Positions 27,078-35,478 of a stretch of DNA of 64,000 nucleotides are shown piece after piece. Under the pieces are notes generated by a model. The model searched no databases. It was given only the letters and a program-made list of their open reading frames with translations, and was not told the DNA's origin. The position numbers and the translations under genes were made by a program. Location of the stretch: positions 1,178,001 through 1,242,000 of the forward strand of contig NZ_CP061498.1 in the NCBI RefSeq assembly GCF_014681765.1, in the 5' to 3' direction. The DNA comes from Roseicitreum antarcticum (GTDB lineage: Bacteria > Pseudomonadota > Alphaproteobacteria > Rhodobacterales > Rhodobacteraceae). How positions within the stretch are numbered: position 1 is the first letter of the stretch; each line of letters starts with the position of its first letter.

Positions 27078-28600
27078 CACGGCTGATCTTGATCCTCGGC
27101 GATCAACTGACCGATACCATCGCCGCCCTGCGCGCCGCCGACAAGGACCGCGACGTGGTTGTGATGGCCGAAGTCTGGGCCGAAGCCACCTATGTGCCGC
27201 ACCACCCCAAGAAGATCGCCTTCGTGCTGTCGGCCATGCGCAAATTCGCAAGCCGTCTGCGCGATGCGGGTTGGACCGTCGCCTATACCCGGCTGGATGA
27301 CGCCGACAACGCAGGTTCGATCGCCGCCGAACTGCTGCGCCGCGCCGATGCAACGGGAGCGAAGGACGTCATCGCGACCCAGCCCGGCGAATGGCGGCTG
27401 ATCGCGGAACTCGATGCGCTGCCGCTGAAGGTCACGCAACTGCCCGACGACCGTTTCATCGCCACCAACGCAGAATTCGCCAAGTGGGCGGAAGGACGCA
27501 AGACGCTGCGGATGGAGTATTTCTACCGCGAGATGCGGCGCAAGACCGGGCTTTTGATGGACGGCGACCAGCCCGCAGGCGGGCAATGGAATTTCGACCA
27601 CGACAACCGTAAACCCGCCAAGGGCGGGCTGTTCGGCAAAGCCCCGCTGCGCCATGATCCCGACGATGTGACAGCGGCGGTTCTCGATCTGGTCGCGGAC
27701 CGTTTCGGCGACAACTTCGGCTCCCTGCGCCCGTTCTGGTTTGCAACGGATCGCCGGGGCGCGCTGGCCGCGCTGGACCATTTCATCACCCATGCCCTGC
27801 CAGAATTCGGCGCCTTTCAAGATGCGATGCTGGCGGATGACCGCTTCCTGAACCATGCGGTGATCGGCCTCTACCTCAACATCGGGCTCTTGCTGCCGCT
27901 GGAGGTTTGCGAAGCGGTGGCCAAGGCCTATGCCAGGGGCGAAGCGCCACTGAATTCCGCCGAAGGGTTCATCCGCCAGATCATCGGCTGGCGCGAATTC
28001 GTGCGGGGCATCTATTTCCTTGAAGGGCCCGACTATGCGTCGCGTAACGCGCTGGGGCACGACCGCGCCTTGCCGGCGCTGTACTGGGGCGCGGAAACCC
28101 GGATGAACTGCCTGTCCCACGCCGTCGCGCAGACCCGGGAAGAGGCCTATGCCCACCACATCCAACGCCTGATGGTAACTGGCAATTTCGCGCTGCTGGC
28201 GGGCATCGACCCCGGCGCGGTGCATGAATGGTACCTCGCGGTCTATGCCGATGCGTTCGAATGGGTGGAGGCGCCCAATACCGTCGGCATGTCGCAATTT
28301 GCCGACGGCGGTGTAGTGGGGTCGAAGCCTTATGTGTCGTCCGGGGCCTATATCGACCGGATGTCCGATTATTGCGGCGGCTGCGCCTACAAGGTGAAGG
28401 AAAAGACCGGGCCGGATGCCTGCCCGTTCAACCTGCTCTACTGGCATTTCCTGCTGCGCCACCGCGCGCGGTTCGAGGGCAACCCCCGCATGGGCCAGAT
28501 GTACCGGACATGGGACAAGATGGATGCGGGGCGGCGCAAGGCCGTCCTGTCAGACGCAGATTCTTTTCTGAACCGACTATCAGCGGGCGACACGGTCTAG
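27071..28600 (+). CDS. cryB: FeS-cluster cryptochrome/photolyase (CryB/PhrB-type, (6-4) photolyase family)
   Basis: This 509-aa flavoprotein belongs to the FeS-BCP group, which carries FAD, a lumazine-type antenna and a 4Fe-4S cluster; members repair (6-4) photoproducts or act as light sensors (CryB of R. sphaeroides). The N-terminal Rossmann domain starts LILILGDQLTD. Four cysteines at 347, 435, 438 and 451 (MNCLSH, DYCGGC, DACPFN) have exactly the spacing of the cluster ligands of Agrobacterium PhrB. FAD-domain motifs include GWREFVRGIYFLEGPDY and GMSQFADGG. It starts with GTG (27071 or 27074, overlapping the SDR stop). Confidence 0.95.
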   Translation: MVTRLILILGDQLTDTIAALRAADKDRDVVVMAEVWAEATYVPHHPKKIAFVLSAMRKFASRLRDAGWTVAYTRLDDADNAGSIAAELLRRADATGAKDVIATQPGEWRLIAELDALPLKVTQLPDDRFIATNAEFAKWAEGRKTLRMEYFYREMRRKTGLLMDGDQPAGGQWNFDHDNRKPAKGGLFGKAPLRHDPDDVTAAVLDLVADRFGDNFGSLRPFWFATDRRGALAALDHFITHALPEFGAFQDAMLADDRFLNHAVIGLYLNIGLLLPLEVCEAVAKAYARGEAPLNSAEGFIRQIIGWREFVRGIYFLEGPDYASRNALGHDRALPALYWGAETRMNCLSHAVAQTREEAYAHHIQRLMVTGNFALLAGIDPGAVHEWYLAVYADAFEWVEAPNTVGMSQFADGGVVGSKPYVSSGAYIDRMSDYCGGCAYKVKEKTGPDACPFNLLYWHFLLRHRARFEGNPRMGQMYRTWDKMDAGRRKAVLSDADSFLNRLSAGDTV

Positions 28601-28618
28601 CGCATCAACCCTGATTTT

Positions 28619-29212
28619 TCAGCCCTCGCTTCGTTGCGGTAGCGGCCGGAAATCGACGCAGAGCTGCCCCATCTCGGCCGCCATCAACCCCGACTGGGTG
28701 CAATGGCAATAAGCGTCGCGCGCGCCCTCTTCGCAATGGCCACAATCGCGGCAATTGCCGAACATCGGGGTTGCCCGCTTACGCGCCAGCGCAGCCGTCG
28801 CGCGCTGCAAGGCAGTGGCGAAACTGGTGCGCAGATCGGCCGGCAGATCGGCCAGAACGGCGGCCAGTTCGGCCAGCGGATCATCTTGCAGCCGCGCCTG
28901 CCCGGCCTCGGTCACCTCGAAAAGCGCGCTGCGCCCATCAGAAGCATTGGCCTGCCGCGACAACAGCCCCAGCGCCACCAGCGACTTCACGGTCTGCGAT
29001 GCGGTGCCCCGCGTGGTCGCGTGAAACTGCGAAAACGCGGATGGCGTGCGCGAGAACCTGTTGGCCCGCGCGAAATACCGCAGCGCGGTCCATTGCGCAG
29101 GCGTCAGCTCCCCGGCAGCGGCCCCGCTTTGCGCGACGCGGGCGAGGTGCAAGATCAACTCGGCGCAATCGGCGCCGGGAAGGAGGTCAGAGGGGTTACA
29201 CGCGTTTGACAT
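28619..29212 (-). CDS. MarR-type regulator with C-terminal cysteine cluster
   Basis: This 197-aa protein has a winged-helix MarR-like domain (about residues 15-125: LTPAQWTALRYFARANRFSR, then TRGTASQTVKSLVALGLLSRQ and SDGRSALFEVTEAGQ). A C-terminal extension (about 150-190) holds six cysteines: NCRDCGHCE, YCHCTQ and QLCVDF. The cysteines could bind a metal or FeS cluster or form redox switches. It is divergent from rpoHII across 102 bases and convergent with the photolyase gene. A role in oxidative or light-stress control is inferred from this context only. Confidence 0.8.
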   Translation of the reverse strand: MSNACNPSDLLPGADCAELILHLARVAQSGAAAGELTPAQWTALRYFARANRFSRTPSAFSQFHATTRGTASQTVKSLVALGLLSRQANASDGRSALFEVTEAGQARLQDDPLAELAAVLADLPADLRTSFATALQRATAALARKRATPMFGNCRDCGHCEEGARDAYCHCTQSGLMAAEMGQLCVDFRPLPQRSEG

Positions 29213-29236
29213 GGAGGGGAGGTAAGTCTCAAACCG

Positions 29237-29249
29237 TCACTTGACAAGC
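29237..29249. promoter_or_regulatory. Palindrome in the marR-rpoHII divergent promoter region
   Basis: The 9-bp palindrome CTTGACAAG sits at 29240-29248 within the 102-bp gap between the Cys-rich MarR gene and rpoHII, and contains a TTGACA (29241-29246) that could be a -35 element for rpoHII. No matching -10 was clear. It is a possible operator for the regulator. Confidence 0.3.
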
Positions 29250-29314
29250 CACCAGCCACTTAGTAGCGTTTCGACACCAAATAGCGTCGAAGCAAAATCA
29301 AAAGGAGGCCTGCA

Positions 29315-30169
29315 ATGGCCGCGCGCGATCCCTACACCAGCCAATACATCCGCCACACCATGGGCCATGAGATGCTGGATGCCGACACCGAACACACCCT
29401 CGCGCTGGCATGGCGCGATGAGCGGGATGAGGCTGCGCTGCACCGTCTGATCCGCGCCTACGCACGGCTGGCAGTGTCGGTCGCGGCCAAGTTCCGCCGC
29501 TATGCCGTCCCGTTCGAGGACCTGATCCAGCAAGGCAACCTGGGCCTGATGCGCGCCGCCGAGAAATACGACCCTGACAATGGCGCCCGCTTTTCGACCT
29601 ATGCGGTCTGGTGGATCCGTGCCTCGATGCAGGAATATGTGATGCGCAACTGGTCGATGGTGCGCACGGGCACCAATGCCTCGCAGAAAAAACTGTTCTT
29701 CCACATCCGCCGGATGCAGACGAAGCTGGAACAGGACCCCACACGGTCTGAACCAATCTCGACCGTGATGGCACGGGAATTCGACGTGCCTGAGGCACAG
29801 GTGGAGATCATGCTGGGCCGCATGTCGGGGCAGGACCTGTCACTGAACACGCCGCAAGGCCCGGATGAGGACGGGCGCGACTGGCTGGACACAATCGCCG
29901 ATACCGCGCCCGCAACCGAAGACCAGGTGCTCGGCCAGATGGAGACGACGCGCCGTCGGGGCCTGTTGCACGATGCCATCAGCGCCCTGCCCGACCGCGA
30001 ACGCAGCATCGTCGAACAGCGTCACTTGGCCGATGCGCCGCGCACCCTGACCGAACTGGGCGCGGAAATGGGCATCTCGAAGGAACGGGTGCGCCAGTTG
30101 GAAGAACGCGCGCTGCTGCGCGTCACCGCGCATATCCGCAATCACGACAGCGCGCCCGAAATGGCGTAA
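29315..30169 (+). CDS. rpoH2: Heat-shock/oxidative-stress sigma factor RpoH (RpoHII type)
   Basis: This 284-aa sigma-32 family factor has region 2 with AKFRRYAVPFEDLIQQGNLGLMRAAEKYDPDNGARFSTYAVWWIRASMQEYVMRNWSMVR, the RpoH-box-like segment TNASQKKLFFHIRRMQ, and region 4 with ALPDRERSIVEQRHL and ISKERVRQLEERAL. The neighbouring FeS photolyase and MarR genes mark it as the RpoHII branch, which in R. sphaeroides is activated by the singlet-oxygen sigma factor RpoE. It has a strong AAAGGAGG site. The rpoE/chrR pair and a second rpoH are not in the window. Confidence 0.93.
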   Translation: MAARDPYTSQYIRHTMGHEMLDADTEHTLALAWRDERDEAALHRLIRAYARLAVSVAAKFRRYAVPFEDLIQQGNLGLMRAAEKYDPDNGARFSTYAVWWIRASMQEYVMRNWSMVRTGTNASQKKLFFHIRRMQTKLEQDPTRSEPISTVMAREFDVPEAQVEIMLGRMSGQDLSLNTPQGPDEDGRDWLDTIADTAPATEDQVLGQMETTRRRGLLHDAISALPDRERSIVEQRHLADAPRTLTELGAEMGISKERVRQLEERALLRVTAHIRNHDSAPEMA

Positions 30170-30445
30170 TGCGCAAGCGCGCCGTCCCGGCTGGCCACGC
30201 TGGCCGGTCGGGTGCGCCGGACCTATGTGATCCGACATCGCAGCCGAGACGCAGACTGCACCCTCAGGTTCGCGTGCGGCTGCGGCTGTGGTCAAGGCCG
30301 CAGGCTGCCCAACCGCGCGCCGCAACCACACCCCTACGCAGAGTTTACCGCACCAGATCGCGGCGGCGCATTGCCAGCCCGGCCTGCAACCTCTACGCCT
30401 GTGGGTAACAAATTTGCGTCACGGCGCCAGCGAGAGGAAGATGCT

Positions 30446-30838
30446 TTGAACAAGACTGCCAGATCCATGGGACTGGTCACACGGGCCATATGGCTTAGCC
30501 TGGTGCTGGCTGTCATCGTTGGTGTGGCCACGCTGATGCCCGTATCGTCACTGCCCGACGCGGTGCCGGGCAGTGATAAGCTGCACCACCTGCTGGCGTT
30601 CGCCGCCCTCGCCTTTCCGATGATCGCCGCACGCCCGGCAAACGCCTTGTGGGTGCTGCCAGTCGTGGCAGGTTACGGCGGTGTGATCGAGCTCATCCAG
30701 CCGTATTTCGGACGGCAAGCGGAATGGGTCGATTTCTTCGCCGATGCCGCCGGTGCCCTGTCGGGCGGCCTTGCGGGATGGCTGGCTCATGTCTGCTTCC
30801 GGCCCAACCGCCCCCCATTGGCGCAAGCGACAGACTGA
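30446..30838 (+). CDS. VanZ-like small membrane protein
   Basis: This roughly 130-aa protein has four hydrophobic segments and the pattern SDKLHHLLAFAALAFPMI followed by GVIELIQPYFGRQAEWVDFFADAAGALSGGLAG, which matches VanZ-like proteins. Function is unknown; the VanZ name comes from teicoplanin resistance, but most members are unrelated to it. The chosen start is TTG at 30446, six bases after GAGAGGAA; an ATG at 30467 is the alternative. The 276 bases after rpoHII hold no gene. Confidence 0.7.
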   Translation: MNKTARSMGLVTRAIWLSLVLAVIVGVATLMPVSSLPDAVPGSDKLHHLLAFAALAFPMIAARPANALWVLPVVAGYGGVIELIQPYFGRQAEWVDFFADAAGALSGGLAGWLAHVCFRPNRPPLAQATD

Positions 30839-30971
30839 CCTAGACCGCTGATGCTGGATGTGGGTTGACGCAGGGGAACCCGGGCCGCTCAGCACAATGC
30901 CCCCCCTTCGGCCCAGTACAAACAAGGCACGCAACCCTCGGCGGCGGCGCAGTAAGCACCGCCGCGAACGA

Positions 30972-31511
30972 TCAGACCTTGTGGATGTAAGTCCAGGTCG
31001 GCACAGCCTTGCCGCGGGCCACCGAAAACGCCTCGGCATCGCCAAGGTACTGGAAGCCGCAGTTCGTGAGCACCCGCGCGGAAATCGCGTTGTCCTGAAA
31101 GACCTCGGCAAACAGCGTCGTCGCATCATGCGGATTGGCCTTGACCAGCGCGGACACAGCCTCAGAGGCGAAGCCGGTGTTCCAGAAGGCGGGCGCGACC
31201 CAATAGCCGATCTGGCTTTGCCCCCGATCCAGCGGTTTGAGCGAGATCAGCCCAATAACCTCGGCCGAGCCGTGGCGCTGCCCATCCATCACCCAGATGT
31301 CTTCATCGCGTTTACGGGCAATTGCCTGGGACACGAAAGCCTCGGTCGCGCCGGGGGGCAGTGGGTGCGGGATGGACCGCGTCCCCTCGGCCACGCGCCG
31401 GTCGGCGGTGTAAAATGACAGGAGGCCCGCGTCCGATCTGCGCAGCGGCCTTAGCGTCAGCCGGTCGGTCTCGATCGTGGCCTGATCGGAAATCTTGGTA
31501 TCCACAGTCAT
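30972..31511 (-). CDS. GNAT-family acetyltransferase (RimJ/RimL-like)
   Basis: This 179-aa N-acetyltransferase has the Acetyltransf_3 layout: ETDRLTLRPLRRSDAGLL at the start, EVIGLISLKPLDRGQSQIGYWVAPAFWNTGFASEAV carrying the acetyl-CoA site, and DNAISARVLTNCGFQYLG near the end. Such enzymes acetylate protein N-termini (ribosomal proteins) or small molecules. The ATG at 31511 has GGAGG eight bases upstream. It lies near rplU-rpmA on the same strand, but 290 bases downstream of them and behind a terminator. Confidence 0.85.
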   Translation of the reverse strand: MTVDTKISDQATIETDRLTLRPLRRSDAGLLSFYTADRRVAEGTRSIPHPLPPGATEAFVSQAIARKRDEDIWVMDGQRHGSAEVIGLISLKPLDRGQSQIGYWVAPAFWNTGFASEAVSALVKANPHDATTLFAEVFQDNAISARVLTNCGFQYLGDAEAFSVARGKAVPTWTYIHKV

Positions 31512-31744
31512 CCTTCCCTCCTCCAACAGCGCGGCGGGCGGGCCCGCTGCGCGTCCTATTCAAACTGTCGTCGGCTACCGTCGCCCTGAACAACCCCGCG
31601 CCACGTTCTGCCTACGCGAAAACTATGGCAAAAGGGTGAAAGCAACCCGGCCCGCGCAGCACGCGCGACAATGAGTTGTGATCAGGGTTTGCAGGGCTGC
31701 AATGCCCCGCGCCAATGCCGCCCGGCCAGATCCCTTTCAGAATG

Positions 31745-31776
31745 CAAAAAGGGCCGGCACGGATGCCGACCCTTTG
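31745..31776 (-). terminator. Intrinsic terminator of rplU-rpmA
   Basis: On the minus strand a 12-bp stem (arms 31764-31775 and 31748-31759, one G-U pair) with a 4-base loop is followed by a run of T (31750-31746). It starts about 25 bases after the rpmA stop. Confidence 0.85.
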
Positions 31777-31801
31777 GTACAAACCTGCACGGGGTTCGGC
31801 G

Positions 31802-32071
31802 CTATTCAGCGGCCTCCATCACCGGGAGAACCGACACGAAGCTGCGGCCCTTGAGACCCTTCGTGAAGGTAACAAGCCCTTCCGAGGTCGCGAAAATGGT
31901 GTGGTCACGGCCCATGCCGACGCCAGCACCCGGGAAATGTTTGGTCCCGCGCTGACGCACGATGATATTGCCCGGAATCGCGGTCTGCCCACCATAGAGT
32001 TTAACGCCCAGACGGCGACCGGCAGAATCGCGACCGTTGCGGGATGAACCGCCTGCTTTCTTGTGTGCCAT
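31802..32071 (-). CDS. rpmA: 50S ribosomal protein L27
   Basis: This 89-aa protein is bacterial L27: [22 protein letters not shown] at the N-terminus (reaching the peptidyl-transferase centre), then [28 protein letters not shown]. It follows rplU by 6 bases in the standard rplU-rpmA operon. Confidence 0.98.
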   Translation of the reverse strand: MAHKKAGGSSRNGRDSAGRRLGVKLYGGQTAIPGNIIVRQRGTKHFPGAGVGMGRDHTIFATSEGLVTFTKGLKGRSFVSVLPVMEAAE

Positions 32072-32077
32072 AAGGTG

Positions 32078-32743
32078 TTACTCCTTTTCAGCGGCGAAAC
32101 CGGCGGCTTGTTCAAGCCATCCGTCACGCTCAATCCGGCCCTTGAACGACAATTGGTCATTCATATAGGCGATTTCTTCTTCAGTCCATGCGGCGATCTG
32201 GTCAAAATGGAAAACCCCATTTTTGTGCAGCAGCGCTTCGAGCTTCGGCCCCACGCCCGAAATCTTCTTCAGATCATCGGGTTGGCCATCGCGGGCCTCG
32301 GTCAGCAGGTTGGCAGGCTTTACGCCCGTCAGATTTGCCACAGGCGCAGTCTGGGTCGGTGCAGCCGTAACCGCAAAGCCCGATACGGAACCCGTACCGA
32401 CCGCAACCTTGACGCCGGTCGCATCCGCGCCCGATGCCAGAATATCGGTTACCCGCACAAGCGTCAACTTCTGGCGGTGGCCTTTCGTGCGCTGGCTGCT
32501 GTGTTTCCGCCGGCGCTTCACGAAGTGAATCACCTTGTCAGCCTTGATCTGGTCGATCACTTCAGCCTGTACGGCGGCGCCATCAATCATGGGCGCGCCG
32601 ATGACAGGCGCGTCGCCGCCCAGCATCAGAATATCGTTGAACTGGACTTTTTCACCAGCTTGCGCGGCAATGCGCTCCACGCGCAGTACGTCGCCCGCCT
32701 GCACGCGGTATTGCTTACCGCCAGTTTTGAGGACCGCAAACAT
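32078..32743 (-). CDS. rplU: 50S ribosomal protein L21 with C-terminal helix-hairpin-helix-like extension
   Basis: This 221-aa protein is L21 (about residues 1-103: FAVLKTGGKQYRVQAGDVLRVE ... KRRRKHSSQRTKGHRQKLTLVRV) plus an extension twice the usual length. The extension begins with an Ala/Thr-rich linker (about 105-150) and ends in a domain with DLKKISGVGPKLEALLHKNGVFHFDQIAAWTEEEIAYM, a helix-hairpin-helix/SAM-like fold also seen in several alphaproteobacterial L21 and NuoE proteins. The role of the extension is unknown. The promoter at 32891-32919 should drive it. Confidence 0.95.
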   Translation of the reverse strand: MFAVLKTGGKQYRVQAGDVLRVERIAAQAGEKVQFNDILMLGGDAPVIGAPMIDGAAVQAEVIDQIKADKVIHFVKRRRKHSSQRTKGHRQKLTLVRVTDILASGADATGVKVAVGTGSVSGFAVTAAPTQTAPVANLTGVKPANLLTEARDGQPDDLKKISGVGPKLEALLHKNGVFHFDQIAAWTEEEIAYMNDQLSFKGRIERDGWLEQAAGFAAEKE

Positions 32744-33241
32744 CGGTCATTTCCTTCCATCGTTGCCGCGTCCTGTGGTCCCTGACCGCTGGGTCAGGAG
32801 TTGCGCCGCAAGGGCACCAGTGAACAGCGTCCCCCGCCGATCGGGGGCTTCATAGAATGCCGAACCCGAAAACAGGGCCAGCAATCGCGCCTTATTCAAC
32901 GGCAAGGGCTTAAAGTCAAGGTCCTGCGACGACTCGGCGCTGCTAAAAAAACCGCCAGGAAAAACCTGTGGGCGATACCTGATGTCAAAAAACCCGCACA
33001 ACTTCCACGTTACCGCATGAAACCGGAAATGCCGTTTTCCCGCCCCAACTTTTTCGCAATCTGGCTGTTAATATATCTGCAATGAATTGGGAACATGCTA
33101 ACGTCAGTGACTGCCGCGGGGAAACTGGGAAGGACTCACCGCAACAGGCAGACGCCGATGGAGGGGATTTGCGATCAAACTGAAGGAAATTCAGCGAGAT
33201 ACGCTTTTATGAACGGCAACAGCCAGGGAAGGCCGCTTGAA
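32744..33241. other. 498-bp region between divergent rplU and a small gene
   Basis: It contains the rplU promoter and leader (32744-32919), an A/T-rich stretch around 33040-33080 (GTTAATATATCTGC) that may hold the plus-strand promoter of the small membrane protein, and no convincing gene. An in-frame upward extension of the small protein to 33095 exists but has no ribosome-binding site. Confidence 0.5.
32891..32919 (-). promoter_or_regulatory. Promoter of rplU-rpmA
   Basis: On the minus strand TTGACT (32919-32914), a 17-base spacer and AATAAG (32896-32891) resemble a housekeeping promoter. It would give an untranslated leader of about 140 bases before rplU, long enough for a structured leader, though none was recognised. 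Confidence 0.55.
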
Positions 33242-33409
33242 ATGTCGATGAACAGCAATTTGTGCGCCGCGGAACAGACTGCATTCACAATGGCACCTGC
33301 GGGTGTACGCGCGGAAGATGCAAGCCTGCCTCACGGCTGGTGGATCGTTCCGGCGATGCTGTCCGGGATTGGGTGCTGGGTCATGATCGCCCGCCTGCTG
33401 ATCGGCTGA
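33242..33409 (+). CDS. Small single-span membrane protein, unknown
   Basis: A 55-aa hypothetical protein starts at an ATG with GAAGG nine bases upstream. The last 27 residues (LPHGWWIVPAMLSGIGCWVMIARLLIG) form one membrane segment; the first half is hydrophilic. A hairpin with a T-run follows (33445-33490), supporting a real short transcript. An earlier ATG at 33209 would add 11 residues. Family not recognised. Confidence 0.5.
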   Translation: MSMNSNLCAAEQTAFTMAPAGVRAEDASLPHGWWIVPAMLSGIGCWVMIARLLIG

Positions 33410-33444
33410 CCGCACGCCGGGTCACGTACGTATGCATCATGACG

Positions 33445-33490
33445 CCGGGCGGCACCCGTTCGCAGGCTGTGCAGGCCGCCCGGTTTTGTT
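33445..33490 (+). terminator. Intrinsic terminator after small membrane protein gene
   Basis: Perfect 9-bp arms (CCGGGCGGC at 33445-33453 and complement at 33475-33483) are followed by TTTTGTT. The 21-base loop contains a smaller GCAGGCTGTGC hairpin. Confidence 0.65.
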
Positions 33491-33849
33491 CCATTATCTC
33501 CGCCTTGCGCGGCCTTGTTCCGCGGTGTGACGTTGCCGTGTGGTGAACCGGAGGCGCAGGGGTCCCGCAATGGGCGCAAAACGCGGTTCCAAGTGCGCTA
33601 TCGGTACGGCTTTAATGAGACTTGCCGCAGGTCGGATTGTCCGGGGCCTGATGCCTTACGTTCAAGTCTACTTGTCCTGAGATGGAGCGACGAATCTGTC
33701 CGGAAGATGCGCCCCGCAGATGCACACAGTCAGGCGCGTGCTCGGGCGCGCGTCAGGCGCACAGATTGCCGAAGATAGCGCCTACCCTATGCCGATCCGG
33801 CCGGAGAGCGCACCGCCGATCATGATCCGCGTTCCTGCATCCTGAAAAT

Positions 33850-33874
33850 GAAAAAGACCGCCAAGGCGGTCTTT
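33850..33874 (-). terminator. Terminator downstream of tRNA-Gly (two-way)
   Basis: A 10-bp perfect stem (AAAGACCGCC at 33853-33862 and complement at 33865-33874) with a 2-base loop is followed on the minus strand by extra T residues. It is nearly symmetrical, so it may also stop plus-strand transcripts. Confidence 0.8.
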
Positions 33875-33902
33875 ATTCAAGCCATGAGGTATCTGGCTAT
33901 AT

Positions 33903-33977
33903 TGGAGCGGGCGAGGCGATTCGAACGCCCGACCCTAACCTTGGCAAGGTTATGCTCTACCCCTGAGCTACGCCCGC
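33903..33977 (-). tRNA. tRNA-Gly (anticodon GCC)
   Basis: On the minus strand the 75-nt sequence begins GCGGGCG and ends with the matching CGCCCGC-T-CCA, with CCA encoded. The D-arm (GCTCAGGGGTAGAGC), anticodon stem AACCT/AGGTT with loop TGCCAAG giving anticodon GCC, and the T-arm (GGGCG-TTCGAAT-CGCCT) all fold. It lies between the dcw genes and rplU-rpmA as a single tRNA gene. Confidence 0.97.
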
Positions 33978-34376
33978 TTCCTTGCCACGCGATGTACAAA
34001 GTCCGGTGAACGGCTGCAAGGGCGAAATGCCGATTCATGACAAAAAAGTTGCGCGTCGGGTGCGGGGGCAATCACAGGATGCCGGCCTTGGGTGGCCGGG
34101 TGCCGCCCGCATCGGACCCGGCATGTTGAAGTGCATCGGATATGGCGTTGACGCGCGCGCATCCCGAGCATGGCATAACAACTCAGCGGGGAAGCGCACC
34201 GGAAGCGGCGTGCAGTGCCCTGTTGACGACATAGAAGCCCGGGAATGAACGTGCCACGCCCGCCGCGACCGATAATCCGCGTGCACCGGGCCGCATCTGG
34301 TCATCCAGGCCTGCGCCCCTTCGGGCCCGGTCAGTGCATGCCCGCAGATACCACGCCCAGCAACCGAAAGGCGGTT
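33978..34376. other. 399-bp gap after mraY, no gene seen
   Basis: Besides the tRNA promoter, no coding sequence is convincing. In most relatives murD-ftsW-murG follow mraY; here the dcw cluster stops. No insertion-sequence ends or long repeats are visible at the break. Confidence 0.5.
33991..34019 (-). promoter_or_regulatory. Promoter of tRNA-Gly
   Basis: On the minus strand TTGCAG (34019-34014), a 17-base spacer and TACATC (33996-33991) lie directly before the tRNA, placing transcription start a few bases upstream of its 5' end. Confidence 0.55.
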
Positions 34377-35462
34377 TCAGCGCAGTTTCAGCGTCGCAAG
34401 CCCGATCAGCGCCAGAATAAGGCTGATGATCCAGAAGCGAATGACGATCTGCGGCTCAGCCCAGCCCTTTTTCTCAAAATGATGGTGAATCGGCGCCATC
34501 AGAAACACGCGCTTTCCCGTGCGTTTGAAATAAAGCACTTGGATGATGACGCTCATGGTCTCGACAACGAAGAGCCCCCCGACGATGCCCAGCACGATCT
34601 CATGCTTCGTGGCCACCGCAATCGCGCCCAAAGCACCACCCAGCGCCAATGATCCGGTGTCGCCCATGAAGACGGCGGCGGGCGGGGCATTATACCACAA
34701 AAAGCCCAACCCCCCCCCGGCAAGAGCGGCGGTGAAAATCAAAAGCTCCCCGGTGCCCGGCACATAATGCACATCCAGATAATCCGTGAAGTCGACGCGC
34801 CCCACCGCATAGGCGATCACGCCCAAAGTGCTGGCCGCGATCATCACCGGCATGATGGCCAGCCCGTCCAGCCCATCGGTCAGGTTGACCGAATTGGCCG
34901 CCCCCACGATGACGAACATCGCAAACGGGACGAACAGCCAGCCCATGTCGATCAGCACATTCTTGAACACCGGGACGGCCAGTTGCCCGGTCAGCGCCTC
35001 GGGATGGGCATACATCGCAGCCACGGCGGCCAGCGCGCTGATAATCAAGCCCGCCAGCAGCCGCATCCGGCCTGACACGCCCTTGTGGTTGCCCTTCGAC
35101 ACCTTGGCAAAGTCATCGGCAAAGCCGATCAGCCCGAAGCCCACAGTGACCAGCAACACGATCCAGACATACGGATTGTCCAGCCGCGCCCAGAGCAGCG
35201 TGGAAACCACCAGCGCCGACAGAATCAGCAGGCCGCCCATGGTCGGCGTGCCCTTCTTCGTGATCAGGTGCGATTCCGGTCCGTCCTCGCGGATCGGCTG
35301 GCCAGCCGACTGGCGGCGGCGCAGCAGGTTGATCAATGGGCGACCGAACACGAACCCGAAGATCAGCGCCGTGAAAAATGCCGCCCCCGCCCGGAAGGTG
35401 ATATAGCGAAACAGGTTGAACACAGTCGCGCTGTCGGAAAATTCGGTCAGCCAGAACAGCAT
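34377..35462 (-). CDS. mraY: Phospho-MurNAc-pentapeptide transferase MraY
   Basis: This 361-aa ten-span membrane enzyme makes lipid I from UDP-MurNAc-pentapeptide and undecaprenyl phosphate. Hallmarks: [30 protein letters not shown] (catalytic Asp pair), [25 protein letters not shown] and [13 protein letters not shown]. The start at 35462 lies 16 bases after the murF stop. It is the last dcw gene present. Confidence 0.97.
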   Translation of the reverse strand: MLFWLTEFSDSATVFNLFRYITFRAGAAFFTALIFGFVFGRPLINLLRRRQSAGQPIREDGPESHLITKKGTPTMGGLLILSALVVSTLLWARLDNPYVWIVLLVTVGFGLIGFADDFAKVSKGNHKGVSGRMRLLAGLIISALAAVAAMYAHPEALTGQLAVPVFKNVLIDMGWLFVPFAMFVIVGAANSVNLTDGLDGLAIMPVMIAASTLGVIAYAVGRVDFTDYLDVHYVPGTGELLIFTAALAGGGLGFLWYNAPPAAVFMGDTGSLALGGALGAIAVATKHEIVLGIVGGLFVVETMSVIIQVLYFKRTGKRVFLMAPIHHHFEKKGWAEPQIVIRFWIISLILALIGLATLKLR

Positions 35463-35478
35463 GGGCAAGGGTCCTTGG

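Larger units (their letters stand above)
33410..33902. other. 493-bp stretch without a gene
   Basis: It holds the terminator at 33445-33490 and the tRNA terminator at 33850-33874. Between them (33490-33850) no open frame, RNA family or repeat was recognised. Confidence 0.5.

Noticed and set aside
33903-33977. tRNA-Gly as integration site of a mobile element
   Set aside because: No integrase, duplicated tRNA 3' end or foreign-composition block lies next to it.
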